Source: Caldifarciminota bacterium (GTDB lineage Bacteria > WOR-3 > Hydrothermia > WGAB01). From it: a stretch of 6,008 bases of DNA. A model generated the notes under the pieces. The model worked only from the letters and a program-made list of their open reading frames with translations. It was not told the origin of the DNA and ran no database searches. The position numbers and the translations under genes were made by a program. The number at the start of each line of letters is the position of its first letter. Position 1 is the stretch's first letter. Below, piece by piece: positions 1 to 6,008 of the stretch. The stretch covers positions 1 to 6,008 of the forward strand of contig WGAB01000005.1 of NCBI GenBank assembly GCA_015489295.1, in the 5' to 3' direction.

Positions 1-2313
1 ATCCAGGCCATCGCCGGGGTGCCCGACCACTCCCAGCCGCCCCAGAGCGGAACCTGCTGCTGGAGTGTGCCCACGGCCAGTGTGAACCTTCTGGAATACT
101 GGGAAACCCAGGGTCTCGCGCCCGGCATCCTGGACGGCTGGAGCTGGGATGTGGCCGCCGATTCCGTGGGGTGGTTCCTGGGAACCAACGGCACGGGCAG
201 CCCGGACCGGGAAAACAACCCCACCTTCCCCCTCAAGGGCACCCGGCTGGACGACATCTTCCCCGGCCTTTCCGACTTTGCCGCCTGGGGCGGAGACACC
301 CCCGACACCTTCCCCGTGCCCTGGTCTCCCAACGCCTCCAAAACCGAGTGGAACCTGGAGGGCGGCACCTACGACTGCTGGTCTGCCTCCCAGGCCTGGT
401 CTGCTTACCAGATCCAAGCCGACTCAGGCCTGCCCTCCCTCGTGATCTTCATGTACTGGAACCTGGACACCCTGCGGGCGGCCGTGTATGACACCGTTCT
501 GCAGGACACCGTGTACTTCTACACCTGGGGCCCCTATGCCGACAGTTCGGTGAGCCCCCGCGAGTACTGGAACGGCGAGATGCTGGTGGGCCACGGGGTC
601 ACGGGCATCGGGTACTACCAGTACTACGACCCCGACGGTACCGCCGGTGCCGCCCCCTGTACCACCTGGATACTGGTCCACGATACCTGGGCCGGCACGC
701 CGCGCACCCTGGCGGTACCCTGGGATTGGGTGCTGGGTGTGGTCACTGCCCGGCCCCACGGCGTGCTCGCAGCGCCGCCCCTGAAAATCGTTTCCATCGG
801 CTGGGATCCCCAGCATCCTCCCTTCTTCACCGCCTACGAGGCCTTTGCCAACCTGGAGAACACCTCGGACACCCTGATCATCACCGGCATGGGCTTTGGG
901 TTCCGCCAGCTCACCTGGGGTTTCTGGGGCCATGAGGTGGACTTTTCCTCCGGCACCCTGGACACCCTGTATCCCGGCGAAACCCGCCAGGTGTACGCCC
1001 CGGACTTCTTCACCGAAGAGGGGTTTGCCGATTCTATCCACCGCTGGGAGATGGAGAACCTGGAGTTCCAGACCTGGGAGATCAGTGTTCGGAACCCCGG
1101 CACGGGCGATGTTTTCGCGTTTAACGAGGGGCCTTCGGCCCACCGCGGCGTGCTTTCGGTGGTGGTAGATACCTCGGTGCACAGCCTCCAGGTGCCGATG
1201 CCCCTGTACAACCAGGAAGACACGGTGTGTGCGTTCCGGGTGCAGGTGACCCCGTTGCCACGGACCTGGAGCGTTGTCCTTTCGCCCGACAGCGTCAACC
1301 TGGTGCCGGAAACTGAGGACACCCTGTGGCTCCAGATTTCCCGCTCCGGCGCCGTCGACACCACCCTGAGCCTGAACCTCCACGCGGTGAACCTCACCCG
1401 ACCCGACTCCCAGGATCTCTATGTGGAGGTACATGTCCAGGCTCCCCGGTTCTACGACGACTTTTCGGACTGCGACTTTTCCGACTGGGTGGTGGACACG
1501 GCTGGCGGCGGCTTTGTAGGCATGAGCGAGGACTATGTGGTTCCTCCCTGTGCTCTGGAGATTTTCTCGGCGCCCCAGCGGGTGAGCGACATGCACGCCT
1601 GGGTACGCTCTCCCGGCTTTTCCCTGCCCGACACGGCCCACTACACCCTGGACTTCTATGTGGAACCCTTTGACGCCTACTACTTCACCCTGATGGACAA
1701 CCACCAGGTGGTGCTCTATCTGGGCGGGAGCGGTTGGAAGAGCAAGGTATCCGGGTGGTTTGATGTGTTCGCCGCCGAGGGCGATTCCCTGCGCTGGGTC
1801 GGCGACCTGAGCGCCAACCACTGGAACCATGTGGCCTGCCTGGTGTCTCCGGACAGCGGCACCTATGACCTTTACATCAACGGCTACTACATGGAAACCG
1901 TGGGGATGTACGACAGCGCTTTGTTCCCCTATCTCCGGTTCGGCGATTTCTCCAGCGGCACTCCGGATACCCTCTATGGCAGCGGCGTCTGGGACCGGCT
2001 GGAGGTGCTGCCGTACCACCTTTCCACCTGCTACACGGGTGATCTGGACGGCGACGAGGAACTGACCCCCAACGACCTGGCGGTACTGGCCGATTACCTC
2101 TTTTACGGAGGCGATCGGCCCGTGGATTGCGCGGATGTCAACTACGACCAGGTCATTGATCCCCTGGATCTCGTGGCCCTGAGCCACATGATCTACGGCA
2201 AGAAGGGCCCCGGCCCCAGGCGGCTGGCCCACGGGCCGATGCTGAAGGTTCCCCGGGGGAACTGGGCTCTGCGCAGGGTGAAGCCGCGGACCGTCAGGAA
2301 GCGTCACCGGTAA
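1..2313 (+). CDS. Secreted cysteine-peptidase-like / LamG-like / type I dockerin protein (5' partial)
   Basis: The frame is open from base 1, so the N-terminus, including any signal peptide, lies outside the window; the GTG at 19 is probably internal. The first ~250 residues look like a papain/C39-type cysteine peptidase. A Cys in CCWSVPTASVNLLEYW (bases 55-60) is the likely nucleophile, a His in GHGVTGIGY (592-594) the likely base, and an Asp in ILVHDTW (682-684) the third residue. A TNGTG/KGT stretch between Cys and His also occurs, from memory, in similar secreted proteins. About 770-1440 encodes two beta-rich, Ig-like or linker segments without a recognised family. About 1447-2022 resembles a LamG/concanavalin-like jelly-roll, starting DDFSDCDFSDW. 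A dockerin follows, then an Arg/Lys-rich tail. The protein probably acts outside the cell as a peptidase or adhesion protein. Peptidase activity is inferred from motifs, and the domain could be catalytically dead. The gene ends at TAA just before a palindrome. Confidence 0.8.
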   Translation: MQAIAGVPDHSQPPQSGTCCWSVPTASVNLLEYWETQGLAPGILDGWSWDVAADSVGWFLGTNGTGSPDRENNPTFPLKGTRLDDIFPGLSDFAAWGGDTPDTFPVPWSPNASKTEWNLEGGTYDCWSASQAWSAYQIQADSGLPSLVIFMYWNLDTLRAAVYDTVLQDTVYFYTWGPYADSSVSPREYWNGEMLVGHGVTGIGYYQYYDPDGTAGAAPCTTWILVHDTWAGTPRTLAVPWDWVLGVVTARPHGVLAAPPLKIVSIGWDPQHPPFFTAYEAFANLENTSDTLIITGMGFGFRQLTWGFWGHEVDFSSGTLDTLYPGETRQVYAPDFFTEEGFADSIHRWEMENLEFQTWEISVRNPGTGDVFAFNEGPSAHRGVLSVVVDTSVHSLQVPMPLYNQEDTVCAFRVQVTPLPRTWSVVLSPDSVNLVPETEDTLWLQISRSGAVDTTLSLNLHAVNLTRPDSQDLYVEVHVQAPRFYDDFSDCDFSDWVVDTAGGGFVGMSEDYVVPPCALEIFSAPQRVSDMHAWVRSPGFSLPDTAHYTLDFYVEPFDAYYFTLMDNHQVVLYLGGSGWKSKVSGWFDVFAAEGDSLRWVGDLSANHWNHVACLVSPDSGTYDLYINGYYMETVGMYDSALFPYLRFGDFSSGTPDTLYGSGVWDRLEVLPYHLSTCYTGDLDGDEELTPNDLAVLADYLFYGGDRPVDCADVNYDQVIDPLDLVALSHMIYGKKGPGPRRLAHGPMLKVPRGNWALRRVKPRTVRKRHR
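2035..2205 (+). other. Type I dockerin domain (duplicated Ca-binding loops) within the secreted protein
   Basis: Two EF-hand-like 12-residue loops are visible. The first, DLDGDEELTPND (2041-2076), has Asp at loop positions 1, 3, 5 and 12. The second, DVNYDQVIDPLD (2134-2169), has Asp/Asn at 1, 3, 5, 9 and 12. Each is followed by a short helix (LAVLADYLF and LVALSHMIYG). This duplicated loop-helix pattern defines type I dockerins, which bind cohesins in cellulosomes. Many non-cellulosomal bacteria carry them on secreted proteins with no known cohesin partner. No cohesin is encoded in the window. Confidence 0.9.
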
Positions 2314-2320
2314 AGCGGAT

Positions 2321-2352
2321 TGGGCGCCGGGCCCGTACGGGCCCGGCGCCCA
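2321..2352. terminator. Perfect 32-bp palindrome, putative bidirectional terminator
   Basis: The 32 bases equal their own reverse complement. Each strand can fold a 14-bp stem with arm TGGGCGCCGGGCCC closed by a GTAC loop. It lies 7 bp after the TAA of the dockerin gene and 29 bp beyond the TAG of the minus-strand TonB-domain gene, so it sits between two convergent genes. That position and the very stable GC stem suit a terminator used from both sides. The T-runs beside it are weak (ATTTCC on the plus strand, GCTTTA on the minus strand), so it may terminate inefficiently, need Rho, or mainly protect the 3' ends of the mRNAs. Confidence 0.7.
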
Positions 2353-2381
2353 GATTTCCTGCGTTCCAGCCGTGTAGCCTG

Positions 2382-2807
2382 CTACTCCCGGGCCAGGGAA
2401 AACCGGAAGGGCAGCATCAGGGTACTTTCCACAGGCCTGCCCTTCAGCCGCGCGGGCTCAAAGCGCCATTTGCGGGCTGCAGCCACGGCGGCCGAGTCCA
2501 GCACCGCATGGCCCGACGACCGCACCACCCGGGCTTCCCGAACCCGGCCCAGCGTGTCCACGGTGATCTGCACGATCACCTGCCCCTCCCAGCCCCTTTC
2601 TCTGGCCTGGGGTGGGTACTCGGGCGATTCGCGGTGAATCACCCGGGGGAGGGGCTCCGGCGAAGTGGGGGCCAGGGCCGCGGAGGGTTCCCGGGCCACC
2701 AGGATCTGCTGAAGCCGTGCCGTTTGCCGATACAGAGCCATGGTTGTGGCCAAATTGGCCACGAGCAGGGCCGCGATCAATCCCAGCCATTTGTCCAGAT
2801 GCCTCAT
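2382..2807 (-). CDS. Short single-pass membrane protein with TonB C-terminal domain
   Basis: The product has 141 residues. One N-terminal membrane segment (about residues 7-25) follows a short charged start, and a ~30-residue linker leads to a TonB C-terminal domain (about 57-138). Visible family hallmarks are YPPQARERGWEGQVIVQ, a VDTLGRV turn, the SSGHAVLDSAAVAAARKWRFEP segment and a closing LPFRF. TonB proteins couple inner-membrane energy to outer-membrane transporters. This one is much shorter than E. coli TonB (~239 aa), lacks a long Pro-rich periplasmic spacer, and shows no His in the membrane helix of the kind TonB uses with ExbB/ExbD. It may therefore be a structural or signalling TonB-domain protein rather than an energy transducer. 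The ATG overlaps the anti-sigma stop (ATGA) and is preceded by GGAGGAG at 5-bp spacing. A longer in-frame reading into the anti-sigma gene is Gly/Pro-rich shadow sequence and was not used. Confidence 0.85.
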   Translation of the reverse strand: MRHLDKWLGLIAALLVANLATTMALYRQTARLQQILVAREPSAALAPTSPEPLPRVIHRESPEYPPQARERGWEGQVIVQITVDTLGRVREARVVRSSGHAVLDSAAVAAARKWRFEPARLKGRPVESTLMLPFRFSLARE

Positions 2808-3289
2808 GACGACTCCTCCAGGGTTTGGGGTGGGGCCACCACCCGAACCACCGGCAACGAGGGCTGCACCTGGAACCACTGCACCGGATGGGGCGGCGCC
2901 CCGTGGAGTTCCAGGGCCAGATCCCGGGCCGTAGCGCCCACGGTCACGAGGATTGCCCCCGGGGTTTCCAGCACCGCCGGAACCGGGTTTACGCGCCACA
3001 GAACCTGTGGGCCCGATGCCGTGGTTCGCACCAGCCCTCCCAGGATTCCGAATACGAGCAGCAGGGTGGCGCTGAAGGAAGTCAGCGCCCGGCTCCAGCG
3101 AAAGCGGTACACCCGGAGCGTGTGGGACCAGTCCTGAAGGTCCTGCCGCAGTTGCCGTTCCTCTTCCAAGAACGCCCGGCAGGTGTCGCAATCGGCCAGG
3201 TGGCGCTCCACCTGCCGGCGTTCCTCCGGCCCCAGCCGGGGCCAGTCCAGGATCCATTCCCGAACCTGCTCACAGGACACCGGGTTCAT
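2804..3289 (-). CDS. Zinc-finger transmembrane anti-sigma factor
   Basis: The product has 161 residues. The N-terminal cytoplasmic part carries the ZAS-type zinc-binding motif H30-x3-C34-x2-C37 (HLADCDTC), with Cys6 as the likely fourth ligand, as in many anti-ECF factors. One membrane helix lies at about residues 67-88 (SATLLLVFGILGGLV), followed by a ~70-residue extracytoplasmic domain rich in Val and Pro that I do not recognise. By family it should hold the sigma factor inactive at the inner membrane until the outer domain or the zinc site responds to a signal. The sigma gene lies directly upstream and overlaps it by 4 bp (ATGA at 3286-3289), which suggests translational coupling and matched amounts. 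The start is supported by GGAGGG (plus-strand 3296-3301) at 6-bp spacing. Whether the zinc site senses redox state cannot be told from the sequence. Confidence 0.87.
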   Translation of the reverse strand: MNPVSCEQVREWILDWPRLGPEERRQVERHLADCDTCRAFLEEERQLRQDLQDWSHTLRVYRFRWSRALTSFSATLLLVFGILGGLVRTTASGPQVLWRVNPVPAVLETPGAILVTVGATARDLALELHGAPPHPVQWFQVQPSLPVVRVVAPPQTLEESS

Positions 3290-3792
3290 GGGCTTCCCTC
3301 CAGGCAGCGTTTCAGGGCCTGCCGGGCCCGGAACAGGTGGGTTTTCACCGTGCCCTCCTGCACACCCAGGATCCGGGCGATCTCCCGCAGCCGGTATCCC
3401 TCGGTGTAGAACATGACCACCACCGTGCGTTGCTGCGGCGACAGCCGCCGGAGGCAGGTCTCCAGCCGCTCCAGGCGGGGGTCCAGGCGGGCGGGCGCCA
3501 CGAAGAGCGTGGGGTCCAGGGGCACCTCCCGGTGCTGTTTCCGCCATTGGTCCACATTGAGCCGTGCCAGGACGGCCACCAGCCACCCCTTCAGGGACCG
3601 CCGGGGGTCCAGGCTGTGACGATGCCGCCAGAGCCGCCACAGGGTTTCCTGTACCAGTTCCTGGGCCCGATCGTTGTTGCCCGTCAGCCGATAGGCCAGA
3701 TGCATCAGTGCCTCCTGGTATCGTTCCACGAGCCAGGCAAAGGCTTCATGGGAGTCCTGTTGCAGGTCCAGAATCGCCTGCCGCTCGTTCAT
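3286..3792 (-). CDS. ECF-family RNA polymerase sigma factor
   Basis: The product has 168 residues, a normal ECF (group 4) length with only regions 2 and 4. Region 2 covers about residues 16-82, including AFAWLVERYQEALMHLAYRLTG and then ELVQETLWRLWRH, where it would bind core polymerase and the -10 element. Region 4 covers about 112-163 (LRRLSPQQRTVVVMFYTEGY, then LREIARILGVQEGTVKTHLFRARQAL), containing the helix-turn-helix for the -35 element. A short linker joins them, and no extra C-terminal domain is present. It is the first gene of a three-gene operon with its anti-sigma factor and a TonB-domain protein. The start ATG is preceded by GGAG (plus-strand 3799-3802) at 6-bp spacing. An ECF-like promoter just upstream suggests autoregulation. 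The ECF subgroup and regulon are unknown; a cell-envelope stress role is inferred from the membrane partner. Confidence 0.95.
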   Translation of the reverse strand: MNERQAILDLQQDSHEAFAWLVERYQEALMHLAYRLTGNNDRAQELVQETLWRLWRHRHSLDPRRSLKGWLVAVLARLNVDQWRKQHREVPLDPTLFVAPARLDPRLERLETCLRRLSPQQRTVVVMFYTEGYRLREIARILGVQEGTVKTHLFRARQALKRCLEGSP

Positions 3793-3811
3793 CGCCCGCT
3801 CCAGTTTCTTC

Positions 3812-3839
3812 TACGCAAATCCGGCTCCACAGGTTGACA
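3812..3839 (-). promoter_or_regulatory. Putative ECF-type autoregulatory promoter of the sigma operon
   Basis: Read on the minus strand, TGTCAAC (-35-like, with the AAC core) is followed after 17 bases by CGTA (-10-like). This resembles the AAC...CGT promoter layout of many ECF sigma factors such as the SigW/SigX type. Transcription would start about 6-7 bases later, giving a leader of roughly 13-16 bases that still contains the GGAG ribosome-binding site. The match is short and was found by eye, so chance is possible. Confidence 0.4.
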
Positions 3840-3866
3840 GGGCTATGATGCAGCCAGGCGTACAAT
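3834..3866 (+). promoter_or_regulatory. Putative fetB promoter giving a leaderless transcript
   Basis: TACAAT (3861-3866) matches the TATAAT -10 consensus at five of six positions. A perfect TTGACA lies at 3834-3839, but the spacer is 21 bp, longer than the usual 16-18. A start 7 bases after the -10 falls on the A of the fetB ATG (3873). No Shine-Dalgarno sequence lies between the box and the ATG, which fits a leaderless mRNA. The -10 placement is the stronger part of the argument. The -35 pairing is doubtful because of the spacer, and the same bases also form the -35-like element of the divergent sigma operon. Confidence 0.42.
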
Positions 3867-3872
3867 TTCGGC

Positions 3873-4640
3873 ATGAAGAACCTCGTGCTGGCTTACCTTC
3901 TGCTGTTGATCCCGGCAGCGGTGTCCTGGGCGGAGGGACTGCGACAGGAACGGGCCATCCTGCTCAACGGATTGCGGGCCGCCGTTCAGGTGGTGCTGAT
4001 GGGATCCGTGCTGCTCTATTTTTTCCGGTTTCCCGCCACCGTGAACCTCGGGCTTGTGGGGTTCCTGATGGTTTCGGGAAGCTGGATCGCCTATGAACGC
4101 GGCAAAGGCATTCCCCTGGCGTTGCCGGTTTCGGTGCTGATCCTGCTCGTGGCCTACCTGCCGTCGGCCCTGCTGCTTTTTTCCACGGGAACCCTCAAGT
4201 TCGTGCCCCATGTGCTGGTACCGGTTTCCGGCATGGTCATCGGCAACGGCACCAAGGCCCTTTCCCTCACCTACGACCGCGCCAAGCGGATGCTTTCGGA
4301 GTACCAGGAGATCGTGGAGGCCGCCTTTCTGGACGGGGCCAGCGACCTGGAGGCCGCCCGCTTTCTGATCCGCGAGGCCGTGCATGTGGCCCTCATCCCC
4401 CAGATCGACAGCCTCAAGATCCTGGGGCTCGTGCACATCCCCGGGGCCATGACCGGTATGCTCATGGGCGGGATGCCGCCCCTGCAGGCTGCGGTGTACC
4501 AGGTGGTCATCGTGTATGCGATTGCCGCCACCTACATCCTGGCGGCCTTCATCGGGGCTATTTTTTCCTTCGTGATCCTGCTGCGGGCGCGGTACGGACG
4601 CCTACTGCGGTTCCGGGAGCCCGTGCCCTTGCGCTCCTGA
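3873..4640 (+). CDS. fetB: FetB/UPF0014-family ABC transporter permease (iron export type)
   Basis: The product has 255 residues, close to E. coli FetB (~259 aa). Hydrophobic segments lie at about residues 2-19, 30-50, 55-72, 82-103, 113-131, 184-200 and 208-236. The family signature is the stretch from PVSGMVIGNGTKALSLTY through EYQEIVEAAFLDGAS and FLIREAVHVALIPQIDSLK to GLVHIPGAMTGMLMGG. It aligns by eye with the E. coli FetB segment containing AGMIAGNA, RAALIPTVDSAK and LPGMMSGL, and includes the likely coupling helix that meets the ATPase. FetA-FetB was described as an iron exporter that relieves oxidative stress, but the substrate here is inferred. No FetA-like ATPase gene is in the window. 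The ATG at 3873 is the only start available: an in-frame TGA at 3846-3848 precedes it with no other start codon between. It has no Shine-Dalgarno sequence. Confidence 0.9.
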   Translation: MKNLVLAYLLLLIPAAVSWAEGLRQERAILLNGLRAAVQVVLMGSVLLYFFRFPATVNLGLVGFLMVSGSWIAYERGKGIPLALPVSVLILLVAYLPSALLLFSTGTLKFVPHVLVPVSGMVIGNGTKALSLTYDRAKRMLSEYQEIVEAAFLDGASDLEAARFLIREAVHVALIPQIDSLKILGLVHIPGAMTGMLMGGMPPLQAAVYQVVIVYAIAATYILAAFIGAIFSFVILLRARYGRLLRFREPVPLRS

Positions 4641-4668
4641 GGGCTGTCCCGTAGATTTCCCCGTAAAC

Positions 4669-4675
4669 GGAGGTG
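4669..4675 (+). promoter_or_regulatory. Ribosome binding site of the phosphomannomutase gene
   Basis: GGAGGTG lies 5 bases before the ATG at 4681 and is a near-perfect Shine-Dalgarno sequence. It fixes the start codon and contrasts with the upstream permease gene, which has none. Confidence 0.85.
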
Positions 4676-4680
4676 CCGCA

Positions 4681-6008
4681 ATGAAGGTCAAACCCACGGT
4701 TTTCCGCATGTACGACATCCGTGGAATCGCCGATCAGGACATTACCGAGGAGTTTGCCTATCACCTGGGCCGGGCCTTCGGCTCCTGGGTGGTGGAACGC
4801 GGGGGCCATCGGGTGGTGGTGGGCCAGGATGTCCGCCCCCATTCCGCCAAGTACCGGGAGGCCCTGATCCGGGGCCTGGTGGACACCGGCCTGGCCGTGC
4901 ACGACCTGGGCACCGTGCCCACGCCCCTCATGTACTTCTCGCTCTTTCACCTGCCCGACATCCACGGCGGCATTCAGGTGACCGCCTCCCACAACCCCCG
5001 CGAGTACAACGGCTTCAAGATGAACATCGGAAAGGACACGGTGTACGGCGACATGATCCAGCAGCTCCGCAGGCGGATGGAGGAGGAGGCGTACCATCGG
5101 CCAGCGGCCCCGGGCAGCCGCACCCCGGTGGACATCGTAACCCCCTACCTGGACTGGGTCACCCGGAACCTGGATGCCTCGGTGGATTTCGCGGTGGGGG
5201 TGGACACGGGCAACGGCACCGCCGGCCCGATCATGGAGCAACTCTTTGACCGGTTCGGCGTGCGGTACAGGGGCCTGTACCTGGAACCCGACGGCACCTT
5301 CCCGAACCACCTGCCCGATCCCACGGTGGTCAAGTACATGCAGGACCTCATTCGCCTTGTGACCTCCGAGGGGCTGGCCCTGGGCCTGGGCCTGGACGGC
5401 GACGCCGACCGGCTGGGTGTGGTCACCCACGACGGCGAACTCCTGTTCGGCGACAAGATTCTCGGCATCTTTGCCCGGGATGTGCTGGAACGGAACCCCG
5501 GCGCCACCATCATCTTTGATGTCAAGTGTTCCCAGGGGCTCATTGAGTACATCCAGCGGCTGGGCGGCAAGCCCCTGATGTGGAAAACCGGCCATTCCCT
5601 GCTCAAGGTGAAACTCAAGGAAACCGGCGCGCCGCTGGCCGGCGAGATGTCGGGCCACATCTTCTTCAAGGACCGCTTTTTCGGCTACGACGACGCCATT
5701 TACGCCGCCTTTCGGCTTCTGGAAATCCTGAAGAAGACCGGCAAAACGCTGCGCGAACTGGCCGACGAGATCCCCACCTACTTCTCCACGCCCGAAATCC
5801 GGGTGGGCTGCCCGGACGACCGTAAGTTCGCCGTGGTGCAGCAGGTGGTGCAGGACTTTAAGGCCCAGGGTTACGAGGTGATTGACATTGACGGCGCCCG
5901 GGTGCAGTTTGCCGACGGGTTCGGCCTGATCCGCGCGTCCAACACCCAGCCGGTGCTGGTGGTCCGCTGCGAGGGCAAAACCGAGGCGGCCCGGGACCGG
6001 ATCTGCGG
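4681..6008 (+). CDS. manB: Phosphomannomutase/phosphoglucomutase (3' partial)
   Basis: The frame runs open to the window edge, giving 442 residues against ~463 in Pseudomonas AlgC, so only the C-terminal tip is missing. It belongs to the alpha-D-phosphohexomutase family and interconverts hexose 1- and 6-phosphates in the cytoplasm, supplying mannose-1-P or glucose-1-P for sugar nucleotides. Family sites appear in order: FRMYDIRG (residues 8-15); the phosphoserine loop TASHNP with Ser103; the Mg-binding loop DGDADR (239-244); the substrate loop GEMSGH (321-326), typical of dual PMM/PGM enzymes; and the phosphate-binding loop RASNTQP (418-424). All key residues are intact, so the enzyme should be active. 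The start is set by GGAGGTG 5 bp upstream. It lies 40 bp after fetB with no visible terminator, so co-transcription is likely. Separating it from a pure phosphoglucomutase would need biochemistry. Confidence 0.95.
   Translation, partial: MKVKPTVFRMYDIRGIADQDITEEFAYHLGRAFGSWVVERGGHRVVVGQDVRPHSAKYREALIRGLVDTGLAVHDLGTVPTPLMYFSLFHLPDIHGGIQVTASHNPREYNGFKMNIGKDTVYGDMIQQLRRRMEEEAYHRPAAPGSRTPVDIVTPYLDWVTRNLDASVDFAVGVDTGNGTAGPIMEQLFDRFGVRYRGLYLEPDGTFPNHLPDPTVVKYMQDLIRLVTSEGLALGLGLDGDADRLGVVTHDGELLFGDKILGIFARDVLERNPGATIIFDVKCSQGLIEYIQRLGGKPLMWKTGHSLLKVKLKETGAPLAGEMSGHIFFKDRFFGYDDAIYAAFRLLEILKKTGKTLRELADEIPTYFSTPEIRVGCPDDRKFAVVQQVVQDFKAQGYEVIDIDGARVQFADGFGLIRASNTQPVLVVRCEGKTEAARDRIC

Noticed and set aside
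19..21. GTG at 19 as the true start of the dockerin gene
   Set aside because: The frame is open back to base 1, no Shine-Dalgarno sequence is visible, and the protein would lack a signal peptide and begin a few residues before the catalytic motif. The gene is simply cut by the window edge.
424..2307. Long minus-strand open frame (627 codons) opposite the dockerin gene
   Set aside because: Its translation is low-complexity (Gly/Val/His/Gln-rich) with no family signature. It mirrors the GC-biased codons of the plus-strand gene, whose domains are clear.
2382..3257. Longer N-terminal extension of the TonB-domain protein to a start at 3257
   Set aside because: The extension overlaps the anti-sigma gene and is Gly/Pro/Ala-rich shadow sequence. 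The ATG at 2807 has a GGAGGAG site and an ATGA overlap and starts directly before the membrane helix.
2804..3640. Longer anti-sigma reading with a start at 3640
   Set aside because: The extra part runs through the sigma gene in another frame and is low-complexity. The ATG at 3289 has a GGAGGG site and is followed by the normal zinc-finger N-terminus.
3834..3849. TTGACA (3834) paired with TATGAT (3844-3849) as a promoter
   Set aside because: The spacer is only 4 bp, too short for any sigma factor.
4558..5658. Minus-strand open frame (366 codons) opposite the phosphomannomutase gene
   Set aside because: The plus strand encodes all catalytic motifs of the mutase. The antisense frame shows only biased composition and overlaps the end of fetB.

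Overview
The window is GC-rich bacterial DNA with tight gene packing and short intergenic gaps. The secreted protein at the left end carries a type I dockerin and a Thr/Asp/'DTL'-rich beta-sandwich style. That style is common in uncultivated FCB-type lineages (Zixibacteria, WOR-3, Hydrothermae, Eisenbacteria and similar). This is only an impression from protein style, and no taxonomic marker gene is present.

Layout: (1) 1-2313, plus strand: the 3' part of a large secreted multidomain protein with a papain/C39-like cysteine-peptidase domain, beta-sandwich linkers, a LamG-like jelly-roll, a type I dockerin and a basic tail. (2) 2314-2381: a 68-bp gap between convergent genes that holds a perfect 32-bp GC-rich palindrome, probably a terminator serving both strands. 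(3) 2382-3792, minus strand: a three-gene operon of ECF sigma factor, zinc-finger transmembrane anti-sigma factor and a short single-pass protein with a TonB C-terminal domain. Both junctions are 4-bp ATGA overlaps, and all three genes have clear Shine-Dalgarno sequences. (4) 3793-3872: an 80-bp divergent promoter region. A GTTGACA block can be read as a -35 element in both directions. (5) 3873-4640, plus strand: a FetB/UPF0014-family permease. It has no Shine-Dalgarno sequence, and a -10-like TACAAT sits exactly where the transcript would begin at the ATG, so it looks leaderless. (6) 4681-6008, plus strand: phosphomannomutase/phosphoglucomutase, cut by the right edge and lacking only its extreme C-terminus.

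How the genes fit together: the sigma/anti-sigma/TonB-domain set is a self-contained envelope-signalling operon in which an envelope signal would release the sigma factor. The permease and the sugar-phosphate mutase are 40 bp apart with no terminator between them. They may share a transcript, although their functions (metal export and sugar-nucleotide precursor supply) are not obviously linked. No RNA genes, CRISPR arrays, insertion sequences or phage genes are visible. The most notable points are the ECF operon that ends in a minimal TonB-domain protein, the shared divergent promoter block with a leaderless fetB, the permease without its ATPase partner, and the dockerin-bearing peptidase-like protein.
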